Source of the DNA: Hansfordia pulvinata
Taxonomy: Eukaryota; Ascomycota; Sordariomycetes; Xylariales
Direction of reading: 5' to 3'
NCBI GenBank assembly: GCA_006538405.1
Contig: BJKQ01000042.1
Coordinates: 1 to 64,000 of the forward strand
DNA length: 64,000 nucleotides
The translations under genes and the position numbers were made by a program. Below are positions 58,300 to 64,000 of the stretch, piece after piece (position 1 is the first letter of the stretch; every line of letters starts with the position of its first letter). The notes beneath the pieces were generated by a model that was not told the origin of the DNA, ran no database searches, and worked only from the letters and a program-made list of their open reading frames with translations.

Positions 58300-59690
58300 A
58301 TCACTCTTTCTTATATTTTAAAGTATATAATTATAATGTTATTAACCTTATTATTACTTAATTATAAAAGTAAGTAAGGCTTATATCGCTTTTTATTATT
58401 TATTTACCTTAACTTTAAATTAAATACGTATAAGCGTTATTATATATTTTATATTATTACCTTATTATAAAAGTAAATAAGTTTTATATTACTTTTTATT
58501 ATTTATTTACCTTTACTTTTAAACTTTATCTATATAAGCGTTATAACGCGATCCTTATTATTACTTAACCGTAAAAGTAAATAAAGGATATATCGCTTTT
58601 TTATTAATCCGCTTTAACTTTTTTATTATATATATATAAGCGCTGTTACCCGTTCTTTATTATTACTTAACTTTAAAAGTAAATAGCCTTAATATCTTAA
58701 TTATATATATATTAATACCGCGGCGCGACCCTTATTTATTTAATTATAAAAGTAAATAAAAGATATATCGCCTTTTTATTAATTTACCTTAACTTTCTTA
58801 TTATTTATATTTAAACACCGCGGCGCGACCCTTATTATTATTTAATTATAAAAATAAATAAAAGATATATCGCCTTTTTTATTAATCCGTTTTAACTTTT
58901 TTATTATTTATATTTAAACACCGCGGTATAACCTTTATTATCACTTAACCGTAAAAGTAAATAAAAGATATATCGCCCTTTTTATCGGTCCGCTTTAACT
59001 TTTTTATTATATATATATAAGCGTTATTACTTATTCCTTATTATTACTTAACTTTAAAAGTAAATAAGTATTATATCGCTTTTTTATTAATCCGCTTTAA
59101 TATTTTAATTATATATATATTAACACCGTGGTACGACCCTTATTATTATTTAACTATAAAAGTAAATAAAAGATATATCGCCCTTTTTATTAATCCGCTT
59201 TAACTTTTTTATTATTTATATTTAAACACCGTAACACGACCTTTATTATTATTTAATTATAAAAGTAAATAAAGGATATATCGCCCTTTTTATCGGTCCG
59301 CCTTAACTTTTTTATTATATATATATAAGTGTTATTACCTGTTCTTTATTATTACTTAATTTTAAAAGTAAATAACCTTAATATTTTAATTATATATATA
59401 TTAACATTATAACGTAACCCTTATTTATTTAATTATAAAAGTAAATAAAAGATATATTGCCCTTTTATTAATTTACTTTAACTTTTTTATTATTTATATT
59501 TAAACACTGCGGTATAACCTTTATTATCACTTAACCGTAAAAGTAAATAAAAGATATATCGCCCTCTTTATCGGTCCGCCTTAACTTTTTTATTATATAT
59601 ATATAAGTACCGCTGCTTATTCTTTATTATCACTTAACTTTAAAAGTAAATAAATATTATATCGCCCTTTTATTAAGCTTAAGGTTAAGG
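58300..59690. repeat. Satellite of about 100-bp units, about 14 copies
   Basis: Each unit contains AAAAGTAAATAA, GATATATCGCCC(T)TTT, TTAATCCGCTTTAACTTTTTT, and a GC box before CTTATTATTA. The GC box is ACCGCGGCGCGACC at 58,717 and 58,817. Later it appears as CCGCGGTATAACC, ACCGTGGTACGACC, ACCGTAACACGACC, ACTGCGGTATAACC and ATTATAACGTAACC. Boxes lie about 100-104 bp apart where intact. It is satellite DNA of heterochromatic type (subtelomeric or pericentromeric, undetermined). Confidence 0.8.
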
Positions 59691-62600
59691 TTATTCTCTT
59701 TAGCTTTAAGTTAAGGTCAGCTATTATTTCTTATTAAATTCGTAAAAGACACGGATAGGCCTAGAATAATCTTAAACGTTTATCGTCCTTTAAAAAGTTA
59801 ATTCCGCCCTTATCTTATAAGCCTTTCTTCATCTTATTTATAACACCGTGCCACCCCTTTATTAATTCCACTTAATTTAACCCTTTTTAATATAAGACCG
59901 TGTTATACCTTTATCCGGCTTATAAAAAAGCGCACTTTCACGAATAATTATTAATATTAACTTATTACCGCTCTTTTACCTTTAATTATATTTATATATT
60001 AATTTTTAACGTTTAATATCGTATTATTATCGATAAACCTCGTATTTTTCCTTTTAATTATTTAAAATAACGTTATTATATAACTTATCGATTATATACG
60101 ATAAGCTTATTAACTTATTATTATAATAAACCGCTTATATATTATATACTTTATTATTATATTTAACCTTATTTATAATTAATAATAACCGACTTATAAT
60201 ATTAATTAATAAGAAGTATTATATTATAATACTCACACCTTTAAACCCGTTTTATTACGATAAGACTCTTATATTACATTTATTTTAAACTTATATTATT
60301 TAAATAAATAAGATAACTTTAAATTAAATATAAAAATCTTAAAAGAAATACACCTTTAACCCTTAAATTTATCGAATATAACTTATAGCTTATTTATTTA
60401 ATAATATAAAATAAATTAAAACTTTATATAAAACGTAAGGATTAATTAAATAATATAATTTAAATATATATATAAAAATTAACACGTTATAAGTATAAAG
60501 TACTTTATTTTATAGCACGTTTAATAAATAAAACATTATCTTAATTATTATAACCGGTATTATAAATGTAATTATATACGTACCACTTATATAAGAAAGT
60601 ATTTAAATATAAGTGCGTATTACTGTTATTATATATAAAGTACCCTTATTAAGTATAATAAATGCTTACTTATATAATAAGTAAATATTATATAAATTAA
60701 GACATTATTAATCGATAAATAAGTTAATAAAGTAAAGCATTAAAATATTAATATAAACATTATATTAAAGAATTATTAATATTAATTTAAACCCCTTTAA
60801 TATTATATTTAAAAACCAGTCGGCCTTAAGGTCAGCTATACGCTCTTATTTACGTATAACGTTAAAATACTATATATATTAAAGTCATGTTATTTATTAA
60901 AATCGAGTTTATAACTTAAAAATAAAACCCCCTTACGAATCCTCTCCTTTCCCTTTAAACCTTCCTCTTTATTACACACCCTTTTTATATACACATATTT
61001 CTGTTCCTGCCTGCTTAAAAGTAAATAAGATAACTTTAAAGTAAGTAAATAAAGAAAGTCATTATTAATAATAAACATTATAATATAATTAAACCTTTAA
61101 TAATTTAAAATTTAAACTTAACTTATAATATATAAATTAATATTATATAATATATATAACTTAATTATTATATTTAACGTTAAACTTAATATTAACGATA
61201 TTATTAACGATATTATTAATAATAACACCACTTATAAGATCGTAAACCTTATTTATAAGAAAAACTTATATAATTACCCTTTTAAGTTTTAATATAACTT
61301 ATTTAATGTACCTTACCGTTATTATCTTTATATTATAGCTTATTATAAAAATAAATCTTTTTTTACTTATATCGATTAATTTTATAATAAACTTATTATT
61401 TATAAAATCAATAAATCTTAATTAAAAAATAATTTATTATATACACGTTACACTTATTATAAATTAATATATTTTAATACTTATTAAAAAAAGTTTACCG
61501 CTTACGACTTAACTTACGCTTATAAAACTTATTACTTTAAGGCCACCTTTATAATAAATCGTTTAATATTACCTTTAAATTAAACACTATTATTAACTTA
61601 ATAAAAGCGTGTTAACCTTCTTTACGCTTATAACACGTTTTTTTTTAAAAGTAATATTTAATATTAAACGAATACTTACTTAATTATTTTAATTAACGTA
61701 AAGCCCTTTTATTACTTAATTAAATAAGCATTAAGTAATAAAATAATAAGATAATTTAAATAAGTTTGACACGTGAAATAAATTAAAAGTATAAAAATAA
61801 GCGGAATTAATTAAATAAGAACGTTACTTAAGTTTATTAAGATTATAAAGTGTTAAATAAGCTATAAAATAAATACATTAATATACACCGAATTTTTAAT
61901 AAGCATATTTATAAGAATTAAATATTAATTTAAACACCCACCTTAATAAATAAGATTAATATTAAAATTATATTATTTTAATAAAGAATAATATTATAAT
62001 ATATATATAATAATAAACTCGTATATAATATAATAAGGCATATTTTATAATTACTTTTAATACACACACATATATTAATATACCTTAAAATCATATTATT
62101 TACTTAAATAATATAAGTTTAATATATATTAAAAACGACCCTTAAATAAACGACCGCCTTAATTTATATATCTTAAATAACACATTATTAACACCTTTTA
62201 ATAACTTAAACGCCTTTATTAACCTTTTTTAACATAGTTTATTATTAAGGAATATATAACTTTATATATATACTTAAAGCAGTTATTTAATACACCTTAT
62301 TATATCGAGTAATAATATAAAAATAAGTATAAACGGCTTAAAAATTATTATAATATTATAAGTAACTTAATATAATAAAGGCGTTAATTATACACTTTTA
62401 AAACTTTATTATTATTAATAAATAAAATACTTACTTACTTATAAAAGCGCGATATTATAAATTAACGATATAATCGCTTAATCCTTACTTTAATAATATA
62501 AGGTATAACGTATTTAAATAAAGATAAGTTCCACACGTTATTATATTATATAATAAGTTTTAAGATATTATTTAATCTTAATTAATTCGCTTAACTTACC

Positions 62601-64000
62601 CTTATTATTATTATTGTTACTTATAATCGTAAGCGTGTAACGTTATTTTATAATATTTTTTAAAAATAAAAAACGATATATCGTGTTTATAAAAGCTTAT
62701 TTTAACTTAAACACGCTTAATATTATAAAACTTAAAAATTAACTTAAAAACCATATACTTTATTATTAACCTTAATATTAAAATGCCCTTTACCGTAATT
62801 AAGCGAAGTTAATAACGATATAAAGCTTAATATTAATAATGAATCAATTAACTTTATTAAGATATTTAAGTTAATTATAATATAAAGCGTATCTTAAATA
62901 CTTTTAAGCTTACCTTTAACTTTAATATAAATATATAACACACGATTAAAACGATTAATTTAAGTAAAACTGTTTTAATTAACGTTTATACTTAAAGTAT
63001 AATCACTTTTATAAAGTAACCTTTAAATAATATTTAAGACACGCCGATTAATCGCGGATAACGTAAGTGGCACCTTTAATACCTCTTTTTAAAAATTAAA
63101 ATTATTATTAAAAACGATTTAAATCGAAATTTTAATACTTAATTTTATATTAAACCTTTAAGCCGTTACTATCTTACGGTCCGTAAATAACCATTTATTA
63201 TTATCTTTAATATAAAGCTTTAATAAGCCTTAACATTATATAAGCACCTCTTTAAATAATAAATATTACCTCCGTAATCGGTTAAGGTCCTTTACTTTAT
63301 TATCGCTTTTTATATATTATTAATTAATAACTTTAAAACGGTTAACACTTAACTTATTATCGTATATCTTTAATAATATTATTTAAAGTATTAATATATT
63401 AATTAATATCCCTTTTACGGTTAATTTTAATAAGGTTATTATTACCTTTTTACCGTTTTAAGCCTTATATTAAGTAATAATATAAATTAACTTAAATAAT
63501 AATATATATATATTTAACTCGATATATAAGCCGCTTTTACGAACCTTATTAACCGCGGTTTAACGCTTACCCGCTTAATTATATAATAAAATAATTATAC
63601 TTTAAAATAACGTTATACTTAACGATATATCGATGTAAGTTATATTAAATATATAACCCGTTATATATATTAACCTTTACGACTTATTTATAAAAATTAT
63701 AACCCTTATAAAGGAGCCGTAATAACGTTTTATAAAGTTAATTAAAAATAACGATTATATTTTAACCCTTTATACTTAAGCTATCTTTTTTACGTATTTA
63801 TCTCGTTATTTATTAATATATTAAGCTTATATTTAAATTAAACCTTATAACGTATTATTAATTAATTAAGTAAAATTATTATCCTTAACTCTCACGAATA
63901 ATTATTAAATAAATATTAAGCCCACGTTAATACCGTTAATTAAAATAACGTTAATAAAAGCTCGTTAATACGATCCTTAATAATATTATTATTAAAAGCT

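Larger units (their letters stand above)
55960..64000. other. AT-rich block, strongly RIP-mutated, repeat-built
   Basis: A and T dominate to the window end. CpA and TpG are strikingly rare: the 120 nt at 60,061-60,180 contain neither, while CpG persists. That is the pattern RIP creates. The block starts with tandem repeats (described separately) and continues after about 59,700 as decayed unique-looking sequence with no readable ORF. The only ORF-like item, at 60,890-61,078, is low-complexity and not a gene. Confidence 0.8.

Noticed and set aside
60890..61078. 62-codon minus-strand ORF in the right AT block
   Set aside because: Low-complexity AT-driven translation with no start context or partner exon.
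1..64000. CRISPR arrays, prokaryotic operons, rRNA or canonical telomere repeats
   Set aside because: None seen: repeats lack unique equal-length spacers, genes are intron-bearing, and no TTAGGG array is present at either end.

Overview
The window looks like part of a filamentous ascomycete chromosome (Pezizomycotina; a Hypocreales-type fungus is my tentative guess). Three things support this. Very AT-rich blocks carry the signature of repeat-induced point mutation (RIP, C-to-T at CpA). The recognisable genes have several short GT-AG introns of about 45-135 bp. The intergenic DNA is full of short GTAC-type motifs such as TACTCGTAC. No bacterial operon, phage, plasmid or CRISPR structure was seen.

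Layout. (1) About 1-9,600 is an AT-dominated block with no credible gene. (2) About 9,600-48,400 has ordinary base composition but is nearly gene-free. It holds many decayed coding stretches with in-frame stops of the CAA/CAG-to-TAA/TAG type, several minisatellites, microsatellites and hairpin families, and a few possible small genes: a repeat-bearing multi-exon gene near 30.8-32.6 kb, a 282-residue ORF at 38.6-39.5 kb, a small secreted protein at 45.1-45.4 kb and a two-exon candidate at 46.2-46.7 kb. (3) About 48,500-55,100 is the only convincing gene island. An Ulp1/C48-type cysteine protease gene (+ strand) lies tail-to-tail with a secreted TAP-like alpha/beta hydrolase gene (- strand), followed by a small ORF. 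(4) From about 55,950 to the end, a second AT block is built from nested tandem repeats. These include a roughly 100-bp satellite whose residual GC box can be seen decaying copy by copy.

The clearest observations are a phase-perfect 10-nt micro-exon in the hydrolase gene, a multi-exon Ulp1-like gene with one unresolved frame change inside its catalytic domain, and RIP-broken ghost genes (one resembling an SMP lipid-transfer domain). A repeat family is shared between 24.6 kb and 33.2 kb. I see no set of genes that clearly works as a pathway or defence system. The window is best read as a repeat-bounded, mutation-damaged accessory or subtelomeric/pericentromeric compartment with one small live gene cluster. 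All gene models are hand-made from splice signals and reading frames, and exon edges described as uncertain should be treated that way.
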